From assembly GCA_024681875.1 (NCBI GenBank), contig JAILAA010000127.1, forward strand, positions 1-64,000: a DNA stretch of 64,000 nt. Reading direction: 5' to 3'. Source of the DNA: Prevotella sp. (GTDB lineage: Bacteria; Bacteroidota; Bacteroidia; Bacteroidales; Bacteroidaceae). The notes beneath the pieces are model-generated. The model did not search any database. It was not told where the DNA came from and was given only the letters and a program-made list of their open reading frames with translations. Position numbers and translations under genes: made by a program. Positions 56,806 through 64,000 of the stretch are shown one piece after another (positions within the stretch are counted from its first letter, which is position 1; each line of letters starts with the position of its first letter).

Positions 56806-58823
56806 AGTTTGACGGTGTTTTTTCTGTTGGCGATGATGGGATACTCCTTATCAGCCACAAAGAGCGTTCCTCCAGCGAAGTCGCTACTGACAGTGACTTT
56901 CTCTTTGCTCATGCTCATGTAAATCATTCCCCGGGGTGTGGGTACGCCACCTTCGAACCAGTCGAGGCCGCCAAGGACTGGCCGCACCTCATATTCCTCA
57001 TAGCCGGGCTTTGTGGGACGTACGCCGAGGAAATACCTGCCAAGGAGGTAGAGTGGCGAGGCTCCCCAGGCGTGGCAAAGGCTCTTGCCGTATGGCCGCC
57101 CGTACATGGCCAAATGCTCAGTGCCCTTTTCATCGGGGTTGTATTTCTCCCAGAACGTGGTGGCGCCCTCGCGCAGCATCCCGCCCCAATAGGCCTTCAT
57201 CTCCTTAAGTACTTGCTCTTGCTGGTGCATCATGCAGAGAGCCTCCAGTTCATAGAAGCGCATGTAGGGCGTGGTGATCGGGTCAACAGCAGGATTGCAA
57301 ATGACGTGCTCCATGATTTGCTCTTTCTCCTCACCAGTGGCAAAACCGTAGAGAATGGCAAACATATTGGGAAATTTGGTGATTTGCGCATTCAGCTCTC
57401 CATCCTCAATGGCGTGGAGGAAGGCGTGGCGCTCGTCGCTCCAGAAGACATTTCTGATTCTTTCGCGAAGAGCAGCGACAAAGTCATGGCCTACAGGGCA
57501 GGAGACGGAGAGAAGATTGGCAAAGAAACGCATGGTCTCGAGAGCCTTGAGAAATAGGATCTGCTCGAAACAGAGCGTGCCGCGCTTGTGCATGGGGAAG
57601 TCTGTCCAGTCCACGAAGATCCAGTCATCGGGCTTACCTTCGGCCATGCCATCGGCATTGGTGCGGCCGAGAACGTAGTCCATCAGCGTCACCATCTTGG
57701 GCCACATCTCGCGGATGAAATCGATGTCGCCTGTATAATCATAATAGTCGGCGATGGACTTAAACCAGTAAAACGTGTAGTCCATGATGGTGTTGATATG
57801 GGCGGTGACGGGGTCTTTGCCGCGCAGCTGCCGGATGGTGCGCTTCACACATTCGCTGTCGAAGTGCAGGTAGTAGTTCATCAGGTAGCTCTGTATGGCA
57901 TCGCCGCTCCACACCCAGCGGTCACGCTTGATGCCGTCGCAGAAGAATTCGCGGGTGGTCAGGTCGAGCGTGTAGGCACTGACTTCCCAGATGCGGTTCA
58001 GTTCATCGTCGGAACAGCGGAAAGACCCGCTCTTCGTCGGGTCGAAAGGCGCATGTTCGTAGTCCATAGACACGGTGAAATCTACATTTTTTGCATCTGG
58101 CTCAACGAAAACGAAGCGGAATGCCTTGGAGGCAGCGATGACATGATGGTTGTCAACACAGGTAAGACGGTCAAGTGTTTCACAGTGTTCTTTGTCAAGT
58201 GCCTCTTCGCGGCTTTCACCATAGTAGATGCAGATGTTGCCCTTCAGACCTTCCACTTTCAGGTAGCCAAAGGTCTCGCGTCCAAAGTCATAGAGCGTGC
58301 CGTTGCCAATTTTCTCACAGTTGATGGGTAGCATAGAATGCCGCTCCAAATGGTATTGCGAAGGGGGCGTGTCGGCACTGTTGAAGTCCCAACAGCCTAC
58401 GGGCACATAGACGCCTGAGCCGTGGGCTATGCCGTTCTCGTCAATCCAGATTTTGTCTTCGTAGGTGGTCAGCCACGTGGCATCGGTCTGCAACGTGGGG
58501 CTGTCGATGAAGATGGCAGGAGGTGATGCCTGGCTCCACACCTTAATGGTCAGTGTATGGCGGCCGACAGGGAGAAGTAAGGATGGAAAGGCAGGCACTA
58601 AGTAGCCATCAACGGAGACATTGAACTGTCCCTCGGCCACTATCCTGATACATTCTTCTACGTCTGACACGAAAGTCTTGATGAAAACCACCGTGGGCCA
58701 GTGGCTGTCCTGCTTCCAGAACGGCGGGAAGAAAACACCACGCTCTGTGCGGCGGTTGTTGAATTTGTTGCCCAGCCAGACCTCGAAGTCGCCGGGATAC
58801 CATATCCATGTTGCTTTCATCAC
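56802..58823 (-). CDS. GH78 alpha-L-rhamnosidase, apparently cytoplasmic
   Basis: This 673-residue protein has no signal peptide. It has beta modules in the first 250 residues (VSVDGYLVPAFPSLLLPVG, YDFGRETFGYLKVEG). The (alpha/alpha)6 rhamnosidase core follows with SGSFRCSDDELNRIWEVSAYTL, FFCDGIKRDRWVWSGD (the acid motif region), MDYTFYWFKSIADYYDYTG, EGATTFWEKYNPDEKGTEHL and LCHAWGASPLYLL. These match GH78. A cytoplasmic location fits release of rhamnose from oligosaccharides brought in by the symporter encoded just upstream. It overlaps the next gene by four bases (ATGA). The stop of the symporter gene is 8 bases before its start. Confidence 0.82.
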   Translation of the reverse strand: MMKATWIWYPGDFEVWLGNKFNNRRTERGVFFPPFWKQDSHWPTVVFIKTFVSDVEECIRIVAEGQFNVSVDGYLVPAFPSLLLPVGRHTLTIKVWSQASPPAIFIDSPTLQTDATWLTTYEDKIWIDENGIAHGSGVYVPVGCWDFNSADTPPSQYHLERHSMLPINCEKIGNGTLYDFGRETFGYLKVEGLKGNICIYYGESREEALDKEHCETLDRLTCVDNHHVIAASKAFRFVFVEPDAKNVDFTVSMDYEHAPFDPTKSGSFRCSDDELNRIWEVSAYTLDLTTREFFCDGIKRDRWVWSGDAIQSYLMNYYLHFDSECVKRTIRQLRGKDPVTAHINTIMDYTFYWFKSIADYYDYTGDIDFIREMWPKMVTLMDYVLGRTNADGMAEGKPDDWIFVDWTDFPMHKRGTLCFEQILFLKALETMRFFANLLSVSCPVGHDFVAALRERIRNVFWSDERHAFLHAIEDGELNAQITKFPNMFAILYGFATGEEKEQIMEHVICNPAVDPITTPYMRFYELEALCMMHQQEQVLKEMKAYWGGMLREGATTFWEKYNPDEKGTEHLAMYGRPYGKSLCHAWGASPLYLLGRYFLGVRPTKPGYEEYEVRPVLGGLDWFEGGVPTPRGMIYMSMSKEKVTVSSDFAGGTLFVADKEYPIIANRKNTVKL

Positions 58824-58831
58824 TGTAGATA

Positions 58832-60370
58832 TTATTCTTTATTGTCCCAGGCCTTGGGACTTTTTTCCCAGCCGTTGGGATTTTTTCCCCAGGCCTTGGG
58901 ATTTTTGTAGGAACGCTTGCAAAATACAAGGGTGAGCAGGAAACCGACGAGGAAGATGGTGGTGGTGCCAAGAACGATGGCTAAATACTCATGCAGGTGC
59001 ACCCCGGGCAGATTCCATAGGCCGGCTAAGGAGATCCACGCAATGACCACGATACCGGCAATGCAACCGACGAGAGCCGCCACGCGGCTGATGCGGCGCG
59101 GCATGATGCCCAAGAGGAAGAGGCCCAGCATACCGCCGGAGAAGATGCTACTGAGTATCCACCAGGCATCGATGATGCTCTTCACACCCAGCATCAGGAT
59201 GGCTACGACGATGCCCAAGACACCGACGATGACGCTCGACAGACGCAGCACGAACACATGGTGGCGCTCGGTGGTGTTGCGGGCGATGGGCTTGACGTAG
59301 TCGGTCAGTATGACCGTAGCTGCTGAGGTGACGCTGGTGCTGACCGTGCTCATGCCTGCGGCGAAGATGCTGGCGATGAGCAGTCCCCGTAAGCCGACAG
59401 GCAGACCGTTAACGATGAAATGGGGAAAAATGAAGTCGGGCTTCGCCTGAATCTCGGCGGGCAGTGGTGCCACGCCTGCAGCATAATAGCTGTACAAGGC
59501 TGTGCCGATGAGGAAGAACAGTGCCGACACGGGAATAAAGAGGTAGCCGCCGAAGAGTGCCGAGAAGCGCGCATCCTTGTCGCTCTTTGCCGCATGATAG
59601 CGCTGCACGTAGTTCTGGTCGATGCCGTAATTCTGCAAATTAATGAATATGCCATAGATGAGACAGACCCAGAATGTGCTCGTCGTCAGGTCACTGCCGA
59701 AGCTGCCTAAAGAGAACTTGTTGCCCTCGGGCGCGTTGACGGCCAGTTCAAAGGTCTGTGCAGGACCATCGGGCATAGAGAACAATAAAATAGCAAGGCA
59801 GGCCAGTGCACCGCCGATAAGGATGAACCCCTGGATGGCATCAGCCCAAATGACGGCCTTCACGCCGCCAAGCATCGAGTAAAGGATGATGGCCACCGAG
59901 GTGGCGATGATGATAGTCGGCATGTCCCAGCCCATGAGAATGTGCATAGGCATCGCCAGCAGGTAGAGGATGCTGCCCATACGCGCTATCTGTGTCAGCA
60001 GGTAGCAGGCGGAGGCATAGAAACGGGCCCACCGTCCGAACTTCTCCTCTAAGAATGAGTAGGCGGAGATGCTTCCCCCATGACGGTAGAAGGGCACGAA
60101 ATACTTGGCGGCGAAGTAACTGGCCACGGGGATGGACAAGGAGAAGACGAAGGCGTTCCAGTTGGAGGCGAAGGCTTTGCCCGGATAGCCGATGTAGCTG
60201 ATACTGCTGACATAGGTGGCGAAGATGCTCATACCTACCACCCATCCCGGCAAGGAATGCCCTGCCGCCGTGAACTCGCTGGCCGTACTGCCTTTCCTAT
60301 AGAATGAGCAGCCGAAGAGCACCACGCCGACGGTGAAAACTATAAAGATGATGAGGTCGAGGGTCTGCAT
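58832..60370 (-). CDS. Sodium:solute symporter family transporter
   Basis: This 512-residue integral protein has about 13-14 membrane segments. Its opening (MQTLDLIIFIVFTVGVVLFG) and typical SSS motifs (AAGHSLPGWVVGMSIFATYVSSISYIGYPGKAF; YSMLGGVKAVIWADAIQGF; QNYVQRYHAAKSDKDARFS; LIASIFAAGMSTVSTSVTSAATV) fit the sialic-acid/sugar branch. It probably imports a sugar or oligosaccharide with Na+ and heads the operon. Its C-terminal tail (NPKAWGKNPNGWEKSPKAW) is made of three near-repeats of 21 bases and looks like an added piece. Confidence 0.88.
   Translation of the reverse strand: MQTLDLIIFIVFTVGVVLFGCSFYRKGSTASEFTAAGHSLPGWVVGMSIFATYVSSISYIGYPGKAFASNWNAFVFSLSIPVASYFAAKYFVPFYRHGGSISAYSFLEEKFGRWARFYASACYLLTQIARMGSILYLLAMPMHILMGWDMPTIIIATSVAIILYSMLGGVKAVIWADAIQGFILIGGALACLAILLFSMPDGPAQTFELAVNAPEGNKFSLGSFGSDLTTSTFWVCLIYGIFINLQNYGIDQNYVQRYHAAKSDKDARFSALFGGYLFIPVSALFFLIGTALYSYYAAGVAPLPAEIQAKPDFIFPHFIVNGLPVGLRGLLIASIFAAGMSTVSTSVTSAATVILTDYVKPIARNTTERHHVFVLRLSSVIVGVLGIVVAILMLGVKSIIDAWWILSSIFSGGMLGLFLLGIMPRRISRVAALVGCIAGIVVIAWISLAGLWNLPGVHLHEYLAIVLGTTTIFLVGFLLTLVFCKRSYKNPKAWGKNPNGWEKSPKAWDNKE
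58843..58911. repeat. Three tandem repeats encoding the symporter C-terminal tail
   Basis: The reverse-strand units AATCCCAAGGCCTGGGGAAA, AATCCCAACGGCTGGGAAAA and AGTCCCAAGGCCTGGGACAA each contain a palindrome CCCAAGG-CCTGGG. They encode NPKAWGK, NPNGWEK and SPKAWDN. Confidence 0.8.
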
Positions 60371-60659
60371 CAGATTCGTATAGTAGATAGCAGCTGCAAA
60401 GTTACTGTTTTTTTTCTGAAAAAAGCAACATTCTCCTGAAAAAAATGAAATTACAGCAGACGGATCAGTACAACGTGAATTGACCCGACAATGATTGTCC
60501 GAACTGGTTAAGAAAATCTTGACATTTGCCCTTCTGAGAATCGAAAATTCTGAAAAAAAATTTTATTCTCCGGAAAAAACGCGTAGATTTTCGACTTCGC
60601 CTATCATGCTGACTGACTGGTATTTACGTGCTATTTGTGACAAAAAGCGAACTCCACGT
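60371..60659. other. Gene-free spacer upstream of the symporter operon
   Basis: AT-rich with no convincing frame. The operon promoter on the reverse strand should be near 60.40 kb (for example reverse-strand AAAAAACAGTAACTTTGC with a TAACTTTG box at about 60398), before the ATG at 60370. Confidence 0.4.
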
Positions 60660-60803
60660 TTTAAAAACCAGGCTCCTTTTGAAAAAATCTAGCGTTAGAT
60701 TTTTTCACGCGGTGCCTCTTTTTGAGTATGAAAAAGCTGGAAAAAAGTAAAAACAGGCAACTTGGAAGGCTGAAAAGCTGCACAATATTCACGAAATGTG
60801 CAG
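60660..60803. repeat. Two-hairpin dispersed element, copy B (inverted relative to copy A)
   Basis: AGGCTCC...GAAAAAATCTA-GCG-TTAGATTTTTTCACGCGG-GCCT (60670-60717) is followed by CTTTTTGAG and then CTGCACA/TGTGCAG (60778-60803). The order is the reverse of that at 12.3-12.5 kb, and the sequence CTCAAAAAG lies between hairpins in both. Confidence 0.7.
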
Positions 60804-61121
60804 ATTTTTTCCTCTCGTTGCGGCTCAAAACGGTCTCAGGAGTGCTTTTTCTGGTGTAGGAGTCACCCTCATTTTCTCTAGTTTGACTTTTTTCAGAGAC
60901 CCTTTTTTTGATAATAAATCTTTACACCAGACGAACGAAATGGGTGTCGGCCACCGGCAAAAAAACATTGAACTGACCTAACCTATATTATTCATGAGAA
61001 TTTTTTTGGCAATGATATGGCAATTGACCTGCACGTGTTCCCCCTCCCCTTACAGGGGCGGGGTCGGGGGCGGGGCTCGCACTGCCTACACAGGTGGTGC
61101 TGGCATTTTTTTCCACGAAAA
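60804..61121. other. Gene-free spacer with one palindromic repeat arm
   Basis: The only feature seen is the G/C-rich palindrome CCCCTCCCCTTACAGGGGCGGGG at 61041-61063 with flanking GGGGGCGGGGCTC. An open frame crosses it but is not convincing as protein. Confidence 0.55.
61040..61078. repeat. Intergenic palindromic repeat arm
   Basis: CCCCTCCCCTTACAGGGGCGGGG followed by TCGGGGGCGGGGCTC. Same family as the copies in genes. Confidence 0.75.
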
Positions 61122-61153
61122 TTTGCTGAAGTGCGGTTTTCTTCGTACTTTTG
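61122..61153 (+). promoter_or_regulatory. Promoter of the dGTPase gene, leaderless geometry
   Basis: TTTG at 61122 and TACTTTTG at 61146-61153 are 20 bases apart. The ATG is at 61158, four bases beyond the -7 box, so the message likely starts at the start codon. Confidence 0.65.
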
Positions 61154-61157
61154 CGCT

Positions 61158-62492
61158 ATGAATTGGGCCGACCTTATCTCCAATTGTCGCCTGGGCCAGG
61201 AGCACCGGCATTTAGAACGGCACGACGACCGCACGGAATTCAAGCGCGACTACGACCGTTTGATTTTCTCCGCACCCTTCAGGAGACTACAGAACAAAAC
61301 GCAGGTATTCCCGTTGCCGGGCAGTATCTTTGTGCACAACCGCCTGACACATTCCCTTGAGGTGGCGTCGGTGGGCATGTCTTTAGGCAACGACGTCGCA
61401 CGCTATCTGTGTAAGAAAAATCCCGATTTCATCGATAGTCTCATCCCGGAGATCGGACAGATAGTGGCCACGGCATGTCTGGCCCACGACTTGGGCAACC
61501 CGCCCTTCGGTCATAGCGGCGAGAAGGCCATCCAGACTTTTTTCAGCGAGGGCGCCGGTCTGAGTCTGAAAGAGCGTGTCAGTCCTGAGTTCTGGAGCGA
61601 CATCACACGTTTCGACGGCAATGCCAATGCTTTCCGCCTCTTGACTCACAGTTTCAAGGGTCGTCGCAAGGGCGGCTTTGCCATGACCTACAGCACACTG
61701 GCCAGCATTGTGAAATATCCGTTCCCGTCGTATCACGCCACGAAGAAGAAGTTCGGATTCTTCACCTCTGAGCATGAAGACTATGTGACTGTGGCCACGC
61801 GTCTCGGCATCCCACGCCTTGACACGGCCGACGGTCAAGAGCGGTGGGCACGCTATCCGTTGGTCTATTTAGTGGAGGCTGCCGACGACATCTGCTACGA
61901 GATAATGGATTTGGAGGACGCCTACAAGCTGAAGATTCTGACGTATGACGAAACAGCCCAGCTGATGCTCAGTTTCTTCGATGAAACCGGCAGAAACCAC
62001 ATTATACAGCGCATTAGCGACGAGGAACTGAGCGATCCCAATGAGAAGGTGCAGTACCTGCGTGCCTGCGTCATCGGATTGCTCGAAAACGAATGTGTCC
62101 GCACGTTCATCAACCATGAGGAAGAGATACTCAACGGCACTTTCTCTGGCTCGCTCATCGATCATATCAGTCCGACACCCTGTGCCGCCTATCAGCATTG
62201 CACCAAGATCAGCCGCGCCCGCATCTACAAGAGCCAGCCCGTGCTTGACGTGGAGTTGTCGGGCTATCGCATCATGGCCACGCTGATGGAGCTGATGATT
62301 GAGGCCATCGAGCATCCCGAGCGCTACTACTCGCAGCAGCTGATAGGACGCGTGAGCAGCCAGTACGATATCGAGAATGAAGACTTGGAGACGCGCGTCT
62401 TGGCCGTCATCGACTACATCAGCGGCATGACCGATGTCTACGCCCTCGATGTCTACCAGAAAATCTGCGGCATCAGCCTGCCTATCATCTAA
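61158..62492 (+). CDS. dgt: Deoxyguanosinetriphosphate triphosphohydrolase (HD domain)
   Basis: The start at 61158 (MNWADLISNCRLGQEHRH) gives 444 residues. The dGTPase pattern is complete: RDYDRLIFSAPFRRLQNKTQVF (a core motif), HNRLTHSLEVA (first His), ATACLAHDLGNPPFGHSGE with the HD pair, and VEAADDICYEIMDLED with the last Asp. The sequence is of normal length to the C-terminal LEIDKSYQKICG-like region. It hydrolyses dNTPs, mainly dGTP, to deoxynucleoside and triphosphate, and may control nucleotide pools or phage. An upstream frame would add 47 non-family residues and is discarded. It is followed by a MITE-like element. Confidence 0.9.
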   Translation: MNWADLISNCRLGQEHRHLERHDDRTEFKRDYDRLIFSAPFRRLQNKTQVFPLPGSIFVHNRLTHSLEVASVGMSLGNDVARYLCKKNPDFIDSLIPEIGQIVATACLAHDLGNPPFGHSGEKAIQTFFSEGAGLSLKERVSPEFWSDITRFDGNANAFRLLTHSFKGRRKGGFAMTYSTLASIVKYPFPSYHATKKKFGFFTSEHEDYVTVATRLGIPRLDTADGQERWARYPLVYLVEAADDICYEIMDLEDAYKLKILTYDETAQLMLSFFDETGRNHIIQRISDEELSDPNEKVQYLRACVIGLLENECVRTFINHEEEILNGTFSGSLIDHISPTPCAAYQHCTKISRARIYKSQPVLDVELSGYRIMATLMELMIEAIEHPERYYSQQLIGRVSSQYDIENEDLETRVLAVIDYISGMTDVYALDVYQKICGISLPII

Positions 62493-62498
62493 GTAATG

Positions 62499-62770
62499 TT
62501 CAAAAAATAACTTGGTACAATTGTGAATATCGTCAATGCGCCCCGAAGGGGCAATGAGCTACCAGCCCAGGGCATCGCCCTGGGTAATGGATGTCCGCAG
62601 TCAACGCCCTGTAAGGGCAAAAGCATCATTGGCGAAGTAGGGCTTTTGCCCTTTCAGGGCGAGTTTACCCTCGTCCTTGTACCCAGGGCGATGCCCTGGG
62701 CTGAGTGCTTGTTGGCCTTTCAGGCCGTTAGTTACTATAACTGTTAATTGTACCAAGTTATTTTTTTGAA
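62499..62770. repeat. MITE-like element with 24-base terminal inverted repeats
   Basis: TTCAAAAAATAACTTGGTAC (continuing to AATT, 62499-62522) is inverted as AATTGTACCAAGTTATTTTT...GAA (62746-62770). The 220-base interior is a string of short palindromes: GCCCCGAAGGGGC, CCCAGGGCATCGCCCTGGG, GCCCTGTAAGGGC, GCCCTTTCAGGGC, CCCAGGGCGATGCCCTGGG and GGCCTTTCAGGCC. There is no transposase, so it would be a non-autonomous element or a folded regulatory module. Confidence 0.88.
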
Positions 62771-62813
62771 AGTTACTAAATTTTAGACACAGCAAGAAAA
62801 AGAGGCGAAAAAA

Positions 62814-62845
62814 TTTGGTAATGGCGCAAAAAAACGCTACCTTTG
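62814..62845 (+). promoter_or_regulatory. Promoter of tRNA-Gln
   Basis: TTTGG at 62814 and TACCTTTG at 62838-62845 are 19 bases apart. The tRNA starts 43 bases after the -7 box. Confidence 0.75.
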
Positions 62846-62888
62846 CACCCGATTTTCGCCACAACCATTGTTTTTGTAGCGAAAAAAC

Positions 62889-62959
62889 TGGACGATGGTG
62901 TAATGGTAACACTACAGGTTTTGGTTCTGTCATTCCCGGTTCGAATCCGAGTCGTCCAA
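62889..62959 (+). tRNA. tRNA-Gln (anticodon TTG)
   Basis: The acceptor stem TGGACGA/TCGTCCA, D-loop AATGGTAAC, anticodon arm ACAGG-TTTTGGT-TCTGT with anticodon TTG, and T arm TTCGAATCC are all present, 71 bases in total. No CCA is encoded (discriminator A, then CTT). A protein gene starts seven bases after its end. Confidence 0.95.
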
Positions 62960-62966
62960 CTTCTAA

Positions 62967-63971
62967 ATGAACAAGCTGGTACGTTTTGTAAAGGATTGGA
63001 CACTGCCTGTGGCTATGGGGCTTGGGGCAATGCTCTATTTGGTTTTTGCCTTTGTGCCATCGCTTGACGGAGCCGCCACTTTCTTCGCGCCTTTGATGGA
63101 CGACCTGCTGCCCGTGTTTATGTTTATGGTGCTGTTTGTCACTTTCTGTAAGGTGGATTTCCGTCGCATGAGACCTGTCTGGTGGCATTTCTGGGTACTC
63201 TTCTTCAATCTGTTGTTTGTAGGCGTGGTCATGGCTATTGCCCTCTATCTTACCTCACCATCCCTGACGTCCTCGGCCTCCACCATCATTCTCCTTGAGT
63301 CGCTGCTGATGTGTATCATAGCACCTTGTGCCACAGCGGCAGCTGTTGTTACACAGAAGCTTGGCGGTTCGCTGGAGCAGATGACAACCTATACGTTTCT
63401 GTCTAATTTTCTCACTGTGTTGTTAGTACCCGTCTGCTTCCCGTTGTTAGAGAAGGGCAGTGATGTGTCGTTTATGGCAGCTTTTTGGAGGATTATGTCG
63501 CAGGTGGCGATGTTGCTGGTATTGCCAATGCTTCTGGCCTACATAGTTAAGCATTACATGCACCGTCTGCACCGGCAGATCATCAGTGTGCGTGATTTGT
63601 CGTTTTATCTGTGGGCCTGTTCACTGATGATTGTCACTGGCACTACGGTGAAGAATATCGTGCATGCCGAAGCATCGTTATGGCTACTTACTTCTATCGC
63701 TTTCTTGGGTTTGGCCGCCTGTATTGTGCAGTTTGCTGTGGGGCGCTTTATTGGCCATTTTTTCGGCCATACGCAAGAGGCCGGCCAAGGGCTGGGGCAG
63801 AAAAATACGGCCTTTGCCATCTGGCTGAGCTATACTTATCTGCATCCCCTCTCTTCCGTCGGCCCAGGATGCTACATTCTCTGGCAGAATATCATTAACT
63901 CAGTGGAGATATGGCTGCAGAGAAAAACAGACTCAAACTATTCTTTGAAAAGCTCGTCAAGGAATTCGTAG
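62967..63971 (+). CDS. BASS/ACR3-like transporter
   Basis: This 334-residue integral membrane protein has about nine hydrophobic segments. Its pattern resembles the bile acid:sodium symporter/arsenite carrier superfamily: FMVLFVTFCKVDFRRMR, then SLLMCIIAPCATAAAVVTQKLGG (a typical Pro/Cys-containing segment) and the later NTAFAIWLSYTYLHPLSSVGPGCYILWQNIINS, as in short Bacteroidota members. Substrate is unknown. It begins seven bases after the tRNA, so it may depend on transcription through the tRNA and its processing. The tail after LQRKTDS looks unrelated and may be overlapped by another gene; the true end may be correct nevertheless. Confidence 0.7.
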   Translation: MNKLVRFVKDWTLPVAMGLGAMLYLVFAFVPSLDGAATFFAPLMDDLLPVFMFMVLFVTFCKVDFRRMRPVWWHFWVLFFNLLFVGVVMAIALYLTSPSLTSSASTIILLESLLMCIIAPCATAAAVVTQKLGGSLEQMTTYTFLSNFLTVLLVPVCFPLLEKGSDVSFMAAFWRIMSQVAMLLVLPMLLAYIVKHYMHRLHRQIISVRDLSFYLWACSLMIVTGTTVKNIVHAEASLWLLTSIAFLGLAACIVQFAVGRFIGHFFGHTQEAGQGLGQKNTAFAIWLSYTYLHPLSSVGPGCYILWQNIINSVEIWLQRKTDSNYSLKSSSRNS

Positions 63972-64000
63972 AAGGCAGGATCTTCGCCGACAATGGTCTT
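63938..64000 (-). CDS. Possible C-terminus of a minus-strand gene running off the window
   Basis: The reverse strand from base 64000 reads KTIVGEDPAFYEFLDELFKE and a TAG at 63938-63940, ending inside the 3' end of the transporter gene. The codons look protein-like, but a plus-strand frame starting with ATG at 63911 (MAAEKNRLKLFFEKL) is also open to the edge, so the choice is uncertain. Confidence 0.35.
   Translation of the reverse strand, partial: KTIVGEDPAFYEFLDELFKE

Noticed and set aside
62523..62747. 74-codon ORF in the MITE-like element
   Set aside because: The translation (IALGNGCPQ-type words) comes from the palindromic repeats themselves, not from a conserved protein.
63911..64000. 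Plus-strand gene starting at 63911
   Set aside because: It overlaps the transporter 3' end by 60 bases and is cut by the window edge; it cannot be distinguished from the minus-strand frame.

Overview
The window reads as chromosomal DNA of a Bacteroidota bacterium, most likely a Prevotella/Segatella-type member of the Bacteroidales. The signs are promoters of the TAnnTTTG type (often with TTTGG or TTTG about 19 bases upstream), almost no Shine-Dalgarno sequences, a BspA-type leucine-rich-repeat protein, many signal-peptide or lipoprotein glycoside hydrolases (GH2, GH43, GH78, GH95), a PafA-like alkaline phosphatase, an M6 protease ending in a KGIYVIGGRKVIVK-type tail, and an SSS symporter next to rhamnosidase genes. 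No SusC/SusD pair is present, so the hydrolase clusters are not canonical polysaccharide utilization loci as far as this window shows.

Layout. 1-3.3 kb: end of a leucine-rich-repeat protein, a HigBA toxin-antitoxin pair, and a minus-strand trio of small membrane/secreted proteins. 3.3-3.8 kb: a gene-free stretch with a large nested palindrome. 3.8-8 kb: convergent GH43 and GH2 genes. 8.4-12.2 kb: DUF3737 protein, a PatB/MalY-type aminotransferase and a tandemly duplicated class A acid phosphatase. 12.2-15.1 kb: repeat-rich spacer, two overlapping small unknown genes and an AAA-type ATPase. 15.2-20.7 kb: carboxylesterase, OPT-family transporter, a coupled small regulator-like protein and a membrane-anchored Ser/Thr kinase. 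20.8-27.9 kb: an AT-rich accessory island with a radical SAM/SPASM peptide maturase, an unannotated 34-residue precursor-like peptide, an M42-type peptidase, a U32-like protein and a string of small unknown genes. 28.2-34.6 kb: divergent GH78-BNR fusion and GH95 genes. 34.6-45.7 kb: an MFS protein and a CoA ligase; then phosphatase, folP and cdaA; then rsmD, DUF3822, mlaF and trxA. 45.9-49.8 kb: M6 protease and a small companion. 49.9-60.4 kb: a four-gene operon (SSS symporter, GH78, putative glycosidase, GH43-like/GH2/malectin-like fusion). 61.2-64 kb: dGTPase, a MITE, tRNA-Gln and a BASS-type transporter.

Two observations stand out. First, the region from 20.9 to 25.6 kb has the makings of a RiPP system: a structured leader, a radical SAM/SPASM maturase, a two-cysteine precursor peptide, an intercistronic hairpin, a peptidase and a U32-like protein with a cysteine motif that could be a second modifying enzyme. 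Second, a G/C-rich palindromic repeat family, typically two inverted arms around CCCTCCCT-loop-AGGGAGGG with a partly conserved spacer, occurs in spacers and also inside at least seven otherwise intact coding sequences without breaking the frame. There it adds loops whose commonest forms read PSLVGRG and PPYKGG. This resembles the Rickettsia palindromic elements in behaviour.

The window also has two MITE-like elements with terminal inverted repeats (27.9 and 62.5 kb), a two-hairpin element present twice in opposite orientation (12.3 and 60.7 kb), and several tandem repeats in promoter regions or gene ends. All assignments come from reading the sequence; no database search was run.
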